In this document: positions 24,501 through 35,338 of the stretch, piece after piece
Position numbering within the stretch: the first letter of the stretch is position 1
Layout: each line of letters begins with the position of its first letter
NCBI GenBank assembly: GCA_019722365.1
Contig: JADFUC010001470.1
Coordinates: forward strand, 124,001 to 188,000
DNA from: Lithospermum erythrorhizon
Taxonomy: Eukaryota > Streptophyta > Magnoliopsida > Boraginales > Boraginaceae
Direction: 5' to 3'
Length of the DNA: 64,000 nucleotides
Notes under the pieces: generated by a model
Told to the model about the DNA's origin: nothing
Seen by the model: only the letters and a program-made list of their open reading frames with translations
The model's database searches: none
Translations under genes and position numbers: made by a program

Positions 24501-24816
24501 TCTGTTAGTCTCCTCTTGTACTACTGCTCATTTATTTTCATATGATCAAATCATGTATATAACAGATGGATACAAGTTCCCATTAGTAGATCTATTGAAA
24601 GCATTGCTGCATTGCGCTGTAAATATTTCAAGAATGGTATCACTCCGACTTTCTTAGTGTAAATCGAATCAAAGGTCTTAACGAAATCTGATTCTCAGGT
24701 ACATGACTGAGGTAAGGAGGTTGCCTCTTCCCCAGAGCCAAACGGAGTCTCTCTGCCAAGGTTTTCGGGAGCTTGAAGAATCTCTCCCAAGTCCAGCGCG
24801 CTTCGGGAGATTTTAG
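15567..24816 (+). CDS. NUP155: Nuclear pore complex protein NUP155, lacking one exon
   Basis: Scaffold nucleoporin of the inner ring of the nuclear pore (plant NUP155, Nup155/Nup170 family): N-terminal beta-propeller, then an alpha-helical solenoid. Exons: 15567-15725, 17334-17462, 18058-18320, 18546-20199, 20284-20496, 20640-20887, 20964-21375, 21511-21713, 22197-22554, 23366-23584, 24036-24358, 24699-24816. All joins are GT-AG and in phase, giving 1432 codons and TAG at 24814-24816. Recognisable blocks include QLDLEESLEASRYTSHPYSA, DGQCPEYSGEEQAICAVGLA, SDGVTMTC, AVDPVVEMV, GRRMYLSTSS, WARGDLSTQHMLPRRR, NRPVDILRRL, QRRGLYG, GRGTVDDIS and YAVPFERWE. About 57 residues expected between HPRE and WDGQCPEYS, part of the propeller, are not encoded anywhere in intron 1, though skipping them keeps the frame. 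Otherwise there are no stops or frameshifts and the length fits the family (about 1.46 kb of residues in Arabidopsis, from memory). The family identity is very secure. Confidence 0.95.
15700..16680 (+). repeat. Tandem copies of the exon 1/intron 1 junction region
   Basis: The boundary region starting at about 15706 (ttactcagctcatcctaggg, then the donor gtact) recurs as a diverged copy at about 16481 (ttactcccagctcatgtgag, then gggaggtacc). A third, less complete copy starts near 16239. After each, the same intron text follows: tttgtttaattttgggg, agcttgtgt or aacttgtgt, ttaattttRttattaa, ttaagatgtag. Copy starts are about 518 and 262 bp apart. Copies 1 and 3 retain a GGAGGTAC donor, so copy 3 is a decoy splice site. 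Confidence 0.75.
15726..17333 (+). other. Rearranged NUP155 intron 1; expected exon 2 absent
   Basis: This 1.6 kb intron joins phase-0 exons. The family has an exon-sized stretch here (propeller residues around a conserved WELPPVLIERYN and LFLWRFDK motif, from memory). Reading all three plus frames of the interval I see neither motif. The interval holds instead three copies of the exon 1/intron 1 boundary region and a minisatellite, listed separately. Confidence 0.7.
15861..16160 (+). repeat. Minisatellite, six units of 48-57 bp, SINE-like
   Basis: Units begin 'catgcctt(g/a)atgcctct' or 'catgcctaat' at about 15861, 15906, 15961, 16011, 16059 and 16110. Each continues with gaaaaggctcccgactaagc and a G-rich spacer. 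The unit resembles the head of the SINE-like element in a later intron (tctgaataggctcctgccta, from 21862). The last unit runs on into a body (gaccttgcccctgtgataat) that also matches that element. A SINE head expanded in tandem is the simplest reading. Confidence 0.7.
21840..21959 (+). mobile_element. SINE insertion with 15 bp target duplication
   Basis: A 120 bp insert in the NUP155 intron 21714-22196. It is flanked by exact direct repeats CTGTTGTATTACCAA at 21825-21839 and 21960-21974, the signature of target-primed reverse transcription. The body ends with 'ccttacccttgtgataagag' followed by 'ggaggctgtttccg', words common to a widespread plant SINE group. It does not touch a splice site. Confidence 0.8.
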
Positions 24817-24956
24817 ATTTTGCCAATGACTCAATGAGTGTATTTTTATGTTTCAGGCTTATTGAATTTTTATAGAATGTCTAATGAATGAAACCATCAG
24901 ATCTTTTTCATATCCTTTCTGTATGTCATTTTTTTTTTCTTGATATAACTCTGCAG

Positions 24957-25018
24957 AGTTGAAGTGGGAAATTGTAAGAAACCAAGGCCCCAAGCCTATT
25001 GATGTGATCAAGCATGAG
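24957..25018 (+). other. Orphan exon-like segment after NUP155
   Basis: A 62 bp open segment lies between a polypyrimidine tract ending ctctgcag and a perfect donor gag|gtaagc. Read from its third base it encodes LKWEIVRNQGPKPIDVIKHE, a composition typical of real protein and unlike the AT-rich surroundings. It starts 140 bp after the NUP155 stop and is followed by a 26-base T-run and repeats. I do not recognise the protein. It may be an internal exon of a neighbouring gene cut off by insertions, or part of a longer NUP155 transcript. No partner exon was found downstream. Confidence 0.45.
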
Positions 25019-25034
25019 GTAAGCTTGGCGTTTC

Positions 25035-25060
25035 TTTTTTTTTTTTTTTTTTTTTTTTTT
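25035..25060 (+). repeat. Poly(T) run, 26 bases
   Basis: An uninterrupted T-run at the left edge of the repeat that follows. It may be the poly(A) tail of a retroposed sequence in reverse orientation, or a simple repeat. Confidence 0.7.
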
Positions 25061-25530
25061 GACTTATAAGTTACTAATCTCTATGCTCGATAATTTATGT
25101 TGGTCAAATTTATTTTATCTTATTTCGTTAATATAACTTATAATGAGAATTTTTTTACATGTTTGGATAATAATAATTTATAAAGTTTCAGAAATAGAAC
25201 ATTTATATGACATTACATTTGTATAATATTTTTATTTTTATGATATAAATAAATTAATATTTAATATAATAAAATAATTGTAATTAGAATTAATATTTTA
25301 TGATTAAAAAATATAATATATATGAAATTAGTAATAATATAAATTGTGTATTTTCTTTTATATTGACGAACAAAATACATATAACTTTCATTAAAAAAAA
25401 AGAAATATTTAATGCAAGAATTCGTGACTCGAATGTAAGAATCATGTATAATCAAATAATTTGTTTCGTAAACTATTAAATAAGTCAGTAAAAGTTGAGA
25501 ATCAAACTTTTATGCTAAATTTCATACAGG
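25061..25530 (-). repeat. MITE-like repeat, copy B (inverted to copy A)
   Basis: Reads as the reverse complement of the 10990-11550 element: 'gacttataagtta' at its left edge, 'ttataatgagaattttttta' and 'catgtttggataa' near 25138-25170. The rest is AT-rich and more diverged. Non-coding. Confidence 0.5.
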
Positions 25531-25689
25531 TACCGAACTAACGAAATCATTTTAAATAGGTGTTTAAACATTTCAACTTTTTAAATGTTATTTTATGAAT
25601 TTTTTAAGAATCGAACTTTTAAAAAACATAATATTTTTAAAGATGTTTAACTCACCTTAACAGATAAGCAACCCTATGGGCAAAATAGG

Positions 25690-26560
25690 AAATTTATATA
25701 TAGCCATTTTTTAAAGCCTAAATTTCATTATGGCACATAAACTAATTTTCATCATTTCAAATAATCATCTAAATTTCAACCTTTCCACAAAGACCTAGAA
25801 AGGACTTTGACACTCTCGAATCCGTGAAAACGCCTTTTAACACTTCCTCCGATCCACTATACCGTATAAATACGGGCAAACAGACATTTTAAATATATTA
25901 CACTTTACGGCCATTTTTAAATAACAAACACTTAATCGGCCAATATTTAATACATTAATCAATTTTAATTAATCAAAATTAAATAAAATATCATCTTCAA
26001 CCTTACACCCACTCCCTACCCCATACCCCCCACCCCCCACCTACCCTTTTACCTCAAAATTGGTTTTTCCATCCCCCTCCAAAATTTGAACTCCAACCTC
26101 CCCTCCAAAAAACACCACCCATATAAAGAAACGCTTACGACATACTTGTTTATATTTAATTACCATTACTTCCTTATCTGCATAAAACCAAAAGCGTTCT
26201 AAACCCACAATAAAAGTAACCAAACAAAGATAAAGAGTACAACCAAAAGAATAGCTAAATCTTTCCATCAATCTTCAAAAAATAAAGTTAAACAATAATG
26301 CACTAATCTGCAGGGCGGAGTGGGTAAAGGGAGGGGCGGAGCGGTGTGTAGGCGGGAGCCGAGGGTGGGTAACGGCGCGGAGCAGAAGGCCAAGATAATA
26401 ACAAACACTTAATAAAATAATTTTAATAATTAATTTTAATTAAATAAATGCACTAAAATAAAATATATCATCTTCAACCTTGGGCCTTCCATCCCTACCT
26501 CCCATCCGCCATCCCATCCCCAACTAAACCAATCTGTAAAAGGTATGAATTGAAGTGCTG
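25690..26560. repeat. Repeat region with duplicated block and C-rich core
   Basis: The block 'aacaaacacttaat...tatcatcttcaacctt' followed by C-rich text occurs at about 25922-26045 and again, diverged, at about 26399-26520. C-rich tracts with almost no G (25990-26110 and 26480-26525) mirror the G-rich cores of the repeats at 10.6, 14.6 and 56.1 kb on the other strand. No ORF of interest; the 26041-26271 minus ORF is a by-product of the C-rich tract. Confidence 0.5.
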
Positions 26561-28071
26561 CTGAATGAGTGAATAACTGGATATATTATTTCTAAATGAA
26601 AGCTCACCATTTGATGGCACTTTTCAAATCATCATCTTGGAGTCAATTAGATACTTCTTCCGGTGTTATATACTACATTATAACTCAAAAACTTGGAGAC
26701 AAGTATTCATATTTTAATATATAAGATTAATGTTTTACATGTTCAATATTACTTTTGACTACTTTTTTATTATTAAATTATCAATCAACCTTCAAAGTTG
26801 ATATAGCTTTTAATTAATCACATTCTATATTTTCAATGCATTTTTAATTAGCTTTTATTTTTCTTAATTTAAGTACAGAATTCAGAATTTATTATGAAAT
26901 ATTATCGTGAGTGAAGTATTATTTAGCAGAATGAATGGAAGTGCTACTGAATTCTCAAAAGCTAAAACCATCTTCCTTAATGGAAATCATTGGTTGTTTA
27001 TCAAAAGCTGAAACCATCTTCCTTAATGGAAATAATTGAAAGCTAATTCCACTCAGATGCACTGGATCTATTAGAAGCTAATAGTCATGTCTTTGCATTG
27101 TAACAGAGTTCCTTCTACGGTGTGAGAGATTAAGATTGAAGATGATATGATTTTTTAGTTAATATTATTAAGTGTTAGTTATTTAAAAAATAACTTATAA
27201 AATATAATATATATATAAATTTTCTCTGCTTTTGCTCTTAGGTTTATCTCATAGCTGAGTTCAACAAGTAAAAATATATTTTTCAAAAAAGTTCAAAGCA
27301 AAATTACCTCTGTGTGACTATTTAAAAGCGTTGAAACAAGCAGTGATCATTTGGAAATGATTTCGATAGTTCAGGTGACTATGTAAAATTTAGCCAATTT
27401 TTTTTAAAACAACTTATAAGTTGGATGCTGAATTTTTTGCCAAACACATCATTTTATCAAAATCAACTTATAAATTGATTTTGACAAAAAAAAAGCTTAT
27501 CCAAACACCCTTCATATTAATAGAAGTCAAAAGTTGATCAGTAGTTTCTTTCTTTGAGTATTTAATTTGCATTTTTGTTTATAAATTATTGTTAGGATGT
27601 CATTTCTGTCCTTTTGCATGGCTAGTTTTCCATATTGATTTTAACCTTATGAGTTAAAAGTTTATATTTTTTTAAAACTTCAAAATCATTGTATCAAACA
27701 AATAATTACACAATAAAACATGAACATTAATTATATTTTACAGTTTGAGGTCACATGTGTCAATTCCTTTTAACTATTAAAACTTTGAGGTAATTGACCC
27801 TTTAATTTTAAAATAAAAAATAACACTTGAAATTATGTTGTTGATGTCTATTAATTGAGACACAATTTTGAGAAAGCCCTGCAATTGAAGTTTTAGCCAC
27901 ATATGATGCCTAGATAGTTACGGAATTGAATCTTTGTGCTTAAATTTTTTTTGTATTTATGTTACTCAAACGATATGAGTATCATTAAAATGACAAAACG
28001 ATCAAAGTAAGTGCTAAAATACAACAACAAAAAACAGTATACTAATCATCGTGTAAAAGGACCGATAAAAA
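26561..28071. other. Intergenic repeats between NUP155 and the LINE
   Basis: Contains a direct duplication of about 46 bp spacing (ccatcttccttaatggaaat near 26967 and 27013) and a third partial copy of the MITE-like repeat at about 27400-27490 (cttataagttgga, tttttgccaaacacatcatt, aatcaacttataaattgatt). No gene recognised. Confidence 0.5.
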
Positions 28072-28632
28072 CTAGAGACGTGTAGCCTCCGTCTCTACCA
28101 AATTATCCCAATGGACGATAATGTGTGCCACATTATTGGATAACCTGAATTGGAATTTGACCTCCAATAACCCTGCAATATGTAGAATATCCCCCACTAT
28201 CACGTCAAGCTCCGAAGTTAGTTGTTGTCGCCCTGATAGCATTTGAACAAGTTGCTTTGAACCACTCTCCAGCTCGAGTCGATTTCAGCCATTTCCATGC
28301 CCGAATTCCATTCCATACCTCAGAGCCAAAGCTTCAGCTGCTACAGGTGAAGCCACCCATGGTTATGTCACAAATCTAGCTCCCATAAATACCCCACTTT
28401 CATCTCTGCACACACAACCAGGTGGACTACTCCGACTCGTCTTCAACCAGCTAGCATCTGTGTTCAATTTCAGCCATCCTTGAGCTGGCCTTTTCCATGC
28501 TGCACTATTGTCTGTTTCTTGCAGAGGAGCTGTCTTGGAGGGTCGGGTATTTGCAGCCTTGTAACTCTCCTCGAGAGCGAAACCTGCTTGCCAAATACGC
28601 TCACCATCCATTGTCTCCCCTTCAAAAGCCAA
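28072..28632 (-). pseudogene. LINE RNase H domain
   Basis: The minus strand reads GWLKLNTDASW (first catalytic aspartate), then a VCRDESGVFMGAR block, SPVAAEALALRYGMEFG (catalytic glutamate region) and further residues to HIIVHWDNLVETEATRL and TAG. The order matches the plant 'RVT_3'-type RNase H found in LINEs. At least one frameshift, near 28363, separates the two halves. Confidence 0.75.
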
Positions 28633-28775
28633 GCGATTCCTATACTTCCATAAGGATCACAGTACACAAGCTACACGGTTAGAGTTCTCCTCACACCCAA
28701 GCAATTTAAATTGAGAAGTCACATGATTCCACCATTCTTTAAACGATGTCCACGTATGTCCGGTGGCACAAATAT

Positions 28776-29463
28776 TTAAAGGTGTGGAGAACCAAAGCCT
28801 GCAAGAGAAAGGACATTCAAGAAACAAATGAAGTAAATCCTCATTAGCACTCTTGTATAATACACATTTAGAATCAATTGTAACTCCTCATCATCGAAGT
28901 CGATCCTTTGTTGGGATGATGTTGTTGGCGTATTTCCAAATAAAAGATTAACACGAGGTGGAACTTGTAAGTGCCAAATACTCTTCCAACAAGGGTCCTC
29001 GACTCGCCCTGAGCTGCATTCGCCCCACGCTACTCCCCTCAAATCACCATTACGCTTCATTACACGAGCACATTTGTATCCGGAACATGTAAGATATCCA
29101 CTCCTCGTATAGTGCCAAATGATTCTATCCCTTGTTGCTGGCCGGCTCAAGGGAATGCTTCCCTCCATTTCCTCACTTCCATCGAACCCCTTTCTCTTAC
29201 ACCTTTCGTCCCTCTAAAAGATTTCGCCACCCATAGGAAGGATTTGCCCCTAGTTTTGCTTGCATAAAAGACGATCGCCGAAAATACCTTCCTTCGAGCA
29301 ACTTGAAAAGTAGTGAAGCCTCCTGAGTAGCCACTCGCCATCCATGTTTTGCTAATAACGCTAAATTCATGCATTCCAAGTCCTTAAAATCGAGTCCCCC
29401 ATGCTCCTTGTCATCACATAATTTATTCCAAGCTTTCCAATGGATGCCTTTTCTCCTCATCAT
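28776..29463 (-). pseudogene. LINE post-RT region with zinc-binding reverse transcriptase domain
   Basis: The part 29197-29463 reads RRKGIHWKAWNKLC, GGLDFKDLECMNLALLAKHG and YFRRSSFMQAKLGANPSYGW, a block that follows the RT in plant LINEs. The part 28776-29168 reads DRIIWHYTRSGYLTCSGYK and CWKSIWHLQVPPRVNLLFGN, the usual zf-RVT layout. The two are in different frames. Cysteine positions of the finger are partly lost. Confidence 0.7.
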
Positions 29464-29549
29464 TTGACCAAAAGAATCTCACATAGTCTCTGCTCAAGTC
29501 ATCAAGAATGCCCTGTGGAAGTTTGAAACAGTTCATGACAAAATTCGGA

Positions 29550-31106
29550 TAGCAGATGTAACCGACTTAACTATCACTTCTTTTCCAGCTTGAGATAATA
29601 ACTTTCCTTTCCACCCTATAACTCTACCTCAACCTTGCCCTAAATATACCGAGAAAACTCCTTCTTTGTACGCCCAATGTGAGAAGGAAGACCCAAATAC
29701 TTCGCTTGATCCCTGACCTCATTCATGCATAGACCCGCTAAAATATTTTGCCTCATCTCACCACTCACCTTTGAGGAAAAAGTGATCGAACATTTGCTAA
29801 CATTTATTTTTGCCTGCCTTTCATAATCACCAAAATCACTTCCATGCTGCTCGCATTTGGCTGCTTGACAAAAAAATAAAAGTGTCAGTCTGCGAATAGG
29901 ACGTGGACTACACTAGGACTGCTCACGATTTTATACCTCCTGGAGAAGTTTTCGGTCCTTCGCCTCCCTAATCATACAAGTGAGCCACTCTACACAAAGT
30001 AAAAAAAGATAGGACGACAAAGGGTCACCTTGACGGATCCCCCTAGTCGGCCTGATAAAACCACGAGGAGCACCATTTATCATAAAACTATAAGAGATTT
30101 TCAAAACGAGAGTCATAATCCAATCAACCCAGCGACAACAAAAACCCAACTTTAACATGATAGCCTCTAAAAAATTCCACTCTACCCGATCATACGCCTT
30201 ACTCATGTCAAGTTTAATAGCCATATTAGTATTTTTCTCCGAGGTTGAATGATTCATGCGCAAAAATTTCATGCACTAGAATATTATCGTAAATCATCCC
30301 TGTCTCGCAAAAAATCATTTCTATGCCTCCGAGATGTTTGTATAAGGCCTGGATCTTAACCTATTAGTCATTATTTTACCAATTATTTTAACCACAATAT
30401 TACAGAGGCTAATAGGTCTCAACTCATTCATACTAGTGGGGGATAGACCTTTCAGGATTAAACAAACTTGTGTATGGTTTATGGAATTTAATAAACAAGA
30501 ACTATAAAAGAAACTGTCAACAACACGTACAATATCAGAAGACACGATATGCCAAAAAGTCTGAAAGAAATGTACCGTCATACCATCCGGGCCGGGAGAT
30601 TTGTCAGCTGGCATTTCAAAGACAACTCGCTTTACCTCCTCACAAGTGACCACCCTGGTTAACTGTTGATTCATCTCCTCAGAAACTTGATGATTTACCG
30701 TGCGTGTTGCTAATTCCGGATTGGAATGATCATTGGCTCGAAATATGGAATCAAAATGCTGGAGAACAATATATGCCCCTCTCATCCTTTAAAGTGATAA
30801 TAGTTCAGGTTGGTCTCCAATACCCGACTCAAAAATATGTTTCATCCTAGCTTGGATGGCATCAATTCTTACCCGAGAATTCAAGTTTTGGCGTTTACAC
30901 CAAGCAATAAGCCCCATACGAACCTGTTTTATCTTCTCACTAACAACAAACCACCGAGACCCCCGAACCTCCTTGCCCCATGCTTCCTTAATTACCTCCT
31001 CACACCCCTCTTTTCCAATCCACCTATGATCAAACACAAAACGCTTTTTTAGACTATTAACTGAGCTTCTCAGATCCACAAAGTCAAGCAACGATCTCCC
31101 TTATCA
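29550..31106 (-). pseudogene. LINE reverse transcriptase
   Basis: Successive family blocks are visible on the minus strand: PADKSPGPDGMTVHFFQTFW, LRPISLCNIVVKIIGK, IKLDMSKAYDRVEWNFLEA, RPTRGIRQGDPLSSYLFLLC, and YLGLPSHIGRTKKEF. The catalytic FADD box lies at 29881-29900, where one extra base splits the two aspartates into different frames. Stops and frame changes also occur near 30273-30320 and 29630. The N-terminal block FVFDHRWIGKEGCEEVIKEA at 30950-31060 links it to the endonuclease. Confidence 0.8.
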
Positions 31107-31667
31107 TGTAATCAAGACCTAAAACAGATGCATTTTGACTCTAATTATTTCTAATTTGAGTCTAACTAGGATATATCTCTTAGTCTTGGTAGGTTTTATT
31201 TTTTAGGCATTAAGACTTTCGAGCTCAGTTAAGTTATACCTTTTACTAGGTTTTGTTAGCCTATAAATATAGGATGATTTCGGCGAGTTTTATTTATCAC
31301 ACAAATGTTGGCTAGAATAGAGAAAATTCTATCCTAGAATAATATTACTAAAGTTTAATATTATCAAGAACATAGTTTTGTTCCTCAAGAACTTGTAGAG
31401 TTTATTCTTTGTTCTTGATAGAGCTTGCTAAGCCGATTAAAGCGATAAGAAAATACTCAAATATAGATTATAGCTAGTAGTAGGGGCTTCACAGAATTCA
31501 TCTTTCCTCGGTTTATTAGTGGATTCTCGCAGCCAGCAAATGTGACGTACCTTCACACGCGTGAACCTCCGTATAAAATTTTTGTGTCCGTTTATTTTCG
31601 CACTTAAATTTTCGCTATTTTATTGATTGCTGAAACCCGAAGCGATTTAGGGTCTTAAATCCTAACA
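31107..31667 (+). repeat. 5' LTR of the gag-only element
   Basis: Shares with the right LTR the words 'atatctcttag', 'ttggtaggttttatttttta', 'aggttttgttagcctataaa' and 'tataggatgatttc', and the last 60 bases. A TATA-type promoter is likely at 'cctataaatatagg', about 31258-31275. Indels between the two LTRs are numerous. Confidence 0.75.
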
Positions 31668-33095
31668 ACTGCATCGTAGCCTGGGTCGTAGCTCGCTTTT
31701 GTGAGTTTAAGAATCAATGGTCGAAGTCAAGGAATTGCGATTATTATTGCAGGGTAAATTCGATGGAATCCATTTTCCACATTGGAAGATGTGTATGGAG
31801 GATTATCCGTGACGGAAAGAAGTCAACAAAACCACTAGGTGGCAGTTCTCGGTAAGCATTACGAGGACGAATGAATGGAATTGGATGCATAAGTTCAAAG
31901 TGATTTGACTCGTTGTCGTAAAAAACGGCTGTTGCTAACGTTGCTAAGGAGACCACCACAGGGGCTAAATGGCTTTATATGTATATGTACGAGAAAACCT
32001 TCCGCAAATAATAAGGTACTTCTCATGAAAAATGTTTACCTTAAGATGTCAAACCATCCGTATGAGAAACCTTTCCGCAATAATAAATTCTGATGGAATT
32101 CATGGACTGCCTTCATCTTGCCGATGGTGAACAGCTGGATGTAGTAGGTATGGGGAGACGTGGAATCAAGTTGTCAATGGTTCTTCGAAATCGATAGCAG
32201 AGTATGTTCAAATTAGTGGAAGAGTTTAATTCTCAAAGTAGTCACCGGATTTGGTGACGGTTATCAATCCATTTTCGGCGACGGTAACTGAAGGTTGTTC
32301 GGGAGCAATGGTAATAGCAAAAGGGAAGTTAAGTCGTACTCTATACTTGACCGACGGTTCTTAGAAGAGTTGAAGAGAGATCTCAAGCAGTAGAAAAGCA
32401 AAGTAGATTCGATACGGAGTTTCTAGATAAGATAGAAAGAATTGTCAAGTAGAAATTCTTGTTCGATGCGCTGAGGTTCTCGAGATTCCGGTGAGCCAAA
32501 TGAAGTTATATCAAGGCTCCGAAAGATACTCCCAATCGATGTAATGTAATACTTCGCTTGGTGATGAGTTCGAGGTCAAAGGAACTGGGGAAGAATGCAA
32601 CCGTTCTCAGGTCGCATGAATCAACTGAAGTTAGCGGTAGCGTGTTTCAAAGTCGCGGTGAGAGGTATTCCTAACCTCCTCGATTCCTTGCTAATCGTTG
32701 AAAGGTGTTCATCAAACATCGAGGATCAATGTAATTCGATAAAGGAAGTCAGCTAACGGTAACGGGAAGGTAGAAGAGAGAAATTCATTGATGACTAATC
32801 AAACTTGGAGTGCTTTCCAAGGTGCCTCGGGTCAAGATCGCTAAGATCAAGAAGGCAAATGCAAGAGCATGCATGCGATTGGTCTAACGGTGGAAAAGTC
32901 CAACGGGGTGAGGTAAGGACTATTCTAGATTCTCTCTGCAGTCAAGTTGGTGTCATTCAGATGTTCTCGGGATTGGAAAAGAAGACATCAAGTCGGGATC
33001 GCCTTTAGTGGGAATTCGTGGATGATGAACTCGGAAGCGTCACAGTATCGGTAAGGTTTGAAGACGGTGATCCAAATTTGTCTTCAAGGGGAGAT

Positions 33096-33653
33096 TGTTG
33101 AATTGAAGACCTAATTGAGACGATTTTATCTAAATATTTCTAATTTGAGTCTCATATAACTCAGGGATATATCTCTTAGCCTTGGTAGGTTTTATTTTTT
33201 AGGCAGTTTTGAAGACTTGGAGCCCAAGAAAAGACATAGTCTTACTAGGTTTTGTTAGCCTATAAATATAGGATGATTTCATGAGTTTTATTTATCACAC
33301 AAATACTAGAATAGAGCATAATCATCCTAGAATAATATTAGGTCTTTAATATTATCAAGAATATAAGGCTTTTTGTTCTCAAGAACTTAGAGAGTTTATC
33401 TGTTCTTGATAAAGCTGCTGGGCCGAGATTTTCGGTGTATAAGAAAATACTCAACATAGATTATAGCTAGTGGTAGGCTTGTAACGATCTTTCCCCGTTT
33501 ATTAGTGGATTCTCGCGAAGAAGAATGTGACGTGACTTTCACATTGAGGGGAACCTCAGATAAAATTTGTGTCTCATGACAGACTTAAATTTCTCGCTGC
33601 TTTTATTGATTGCTTGAAACTCCGAAGGGATTTAGGGGTCTTAAATCCTAACA
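33096..33653 (+). repeat. 3' LTR of the gag-only element
   Basis: Starts TGTTGAATTGAAGACC directly after a purine tract and ends AAATCCTAACA. It carries the same 'cctataaatatagg' core at about 33258-33272. It differs from the 5' LTR by many short insertions and deletions. Confidence 0.75.
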
Positions 33654-33985
33654 CTTACCATATCCAAATGCGTGCATATAGACTTCGGAAAATCCAAACA
33701 CCATTTGGCATTTGCAAGTGGTGCGTCCAAATTGTAGCCTTAACAAGGCGTTTCCTCATCACGCCGTGTTCCACTAACTAAAAAGGGGCAGGTCCAACAA
33801 ACCACAATCAATCAATTCACTATCCGCAACAAAACCACGCAGAAGCTTCATACTGTTTTCAGATCGTTCGAGTCCACCAAACTTCTCCTCCTTGTCTAGC
33901 AAATCATTAAAGTCCCCTAACAACACCATCCCATGTCCGGTCAGCGCCAGAAGACTCTCAACATTTGAAGTTGGTTCTTTCGGAC
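33654..33985 (-). pseudogene. LINE endonuclease, C-terminal half
   Basis: The minus strand reads VLLGDFNDLLDKEEKFGGLE, the conserved GDFN box of AP-type endonucleases, then GFVADSELIDCGLLDLP, a broken 'FTWSN'-like block, TRRDEET and AKWCLDFPKS. This is the expected order toward the SDH box, which would lie at the junction with 31106 where the Copia-like element inserted. Confidence 0.75.
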
Positions 33986-33990
33986 ATCAT

Positions 33991-35333
33991 TGTTGAATAA
34001 ACGGGTATTCCATTCAAACCTATTTTTGAAGATAACAAATTGTTTAATCGAACTAACTCGCCAAGTGAACACATGTATTCAAAGTTTATTATTTTTAATA
34101 TATAAAACGCTTAAAATGTTGATCGGGATGTTCGGAGGCTCATGGATGAGTCAAACAAACGCCAAGCCTTTCAAGGAGCTCGTGTTCTTTATTGTTTATA
34201 GGCGTTTGTAAGGAAACTCTACACTCTAGTATATTGTCGATTTAAATATGTGAGTAATGACTTTTGCGATTTAATCTGATTGTGTTTAAAATCACAGTCA
34301 ATAATTTCTAATCCTAAGTATAGATTGATTCATGGTTAAGTCTCATACAAATGACTGTGTGTCATTTCGTTTCGAGAATTGGCTTGAAACGATTCTTTAT
34401 TTTAGAAAAAGAAATTCAACCATCGAGACCCTATCGAGAGGGTTCCCGGTCCCGGCGATCGAGACCTCATCGAGACTTCCCGGGTCTCGACATAGGGTCC
34501 CGGCGATCTAGACTCGACCTCTCATAGGTCTATACAGAATGCAAGCTTACGATCGCCCTGATCCATCGAGGCTCATCGAGACCCCCGTCTCGATGAGGTC
34601 ACGATAAGTGGCAACTTTTCAAATTTAAATTTTGTGCACTATTTGGCCTCTTTCTTTTTGGGTAAACACAAAAACAACTTTTGCAAATCTTTTGACCTAA
34701 TTTCGTAGCATTCAATTCATCACAGAATCAAAAGCAAAAAGTCATAACTCCTACATTTAATTCAACATTATCTTTGTAGAGAGTTTCTAGTTGTGTGAAA
34801 ATTCCAATTCTCAATCATATATTGTATTTAGTGAAACTTTTGTGTGGGAAGCATAGGGTTGCTATTCTAGGTTGAGTAGTATATTGAAATCCTCAATGTT
34901 TCTGTTCCTAATCAAGGTTGATTAGGAGTCGAAATCCTTAGCTGGTACTGGGTCACTTAGTGGAGGCTAGTGTTTGATAATAGGCTTGAGAGAAGCTGTT
35001 TGTGTATTCAAACATTTCTTCAAGGCGAAAGTTATCTTGCCAAAAATCCCGAGGTTGAAAGTTTACTTGGCCGAGCAAGAGGGAAACCGCCTGCTTAAAA
35101 TCGAGCGTATTGTTTCTTCTTTCCTTGCTCTTTTTACTTTCAAGTAGTCTTTTATTATTGCTAATCAATTTGATTAATATTATTGACTAATCTTTCTTTA
35201 GCTTAGTCGATTCATCACATTAATCTATATTATCATCAGGTATTAATTCGCATTCTTAAGATTAAACTCTAAAGTTAATATCGTGAACTTAAAACCTTAT
35301 TCACCCCCTCTAAGGTTAAATCTAGGGCTAACA
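33991..35333. mobile_element. Solo LTR with exact 5 bp target duplication
   Basis: The segment begins TGTTGAATAAACGGG and ends GGGCTAACA, with ATCAT at 33986-33990 and again at 35334-35338. LINE endonuclease sequence continues on both sides, so it is a clean insertion. Near its right end it reads 'cttattcaccccctctaagg', a phrase common at Copia LTR ends. It holds no polyprotein, so internal DNA was probably lost by LTR recombination. The part at 34420-34600 is a CG-rich stretch built of 'cgagacc' words. Confidence 0.8.
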
Positions 35334-35338
35334 ATCAT

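Larger units (their letters stand above)
31107..33653 (+). mobile_element. Non-autonomous Copia-like LTR element (gag only)
   Basis: Two similar LTRs at 31107-31667 and 33096-33653 begin TGT.. and end ..CTAACA. A purine tract (aaggggagat) lies directly before the right LTR. A degenerate primer-binding site (gcatcgtagcctgggt) follows the left LTR. The 1.4 kb interior starts with a gag-like KFDGIHFPHWKMCMEDY block and later reads AKETTTGAKWLYMYMYEKPS, LLMK and FMDCLHLADGEQL across frame changes. No protease, integrase or RT was seen. It lies inside the LINE, between its endonuclease and RT. Flanks (ttatc and cttac/ttacc) are similar but not an exact target duplication. Confidence 0.75.
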
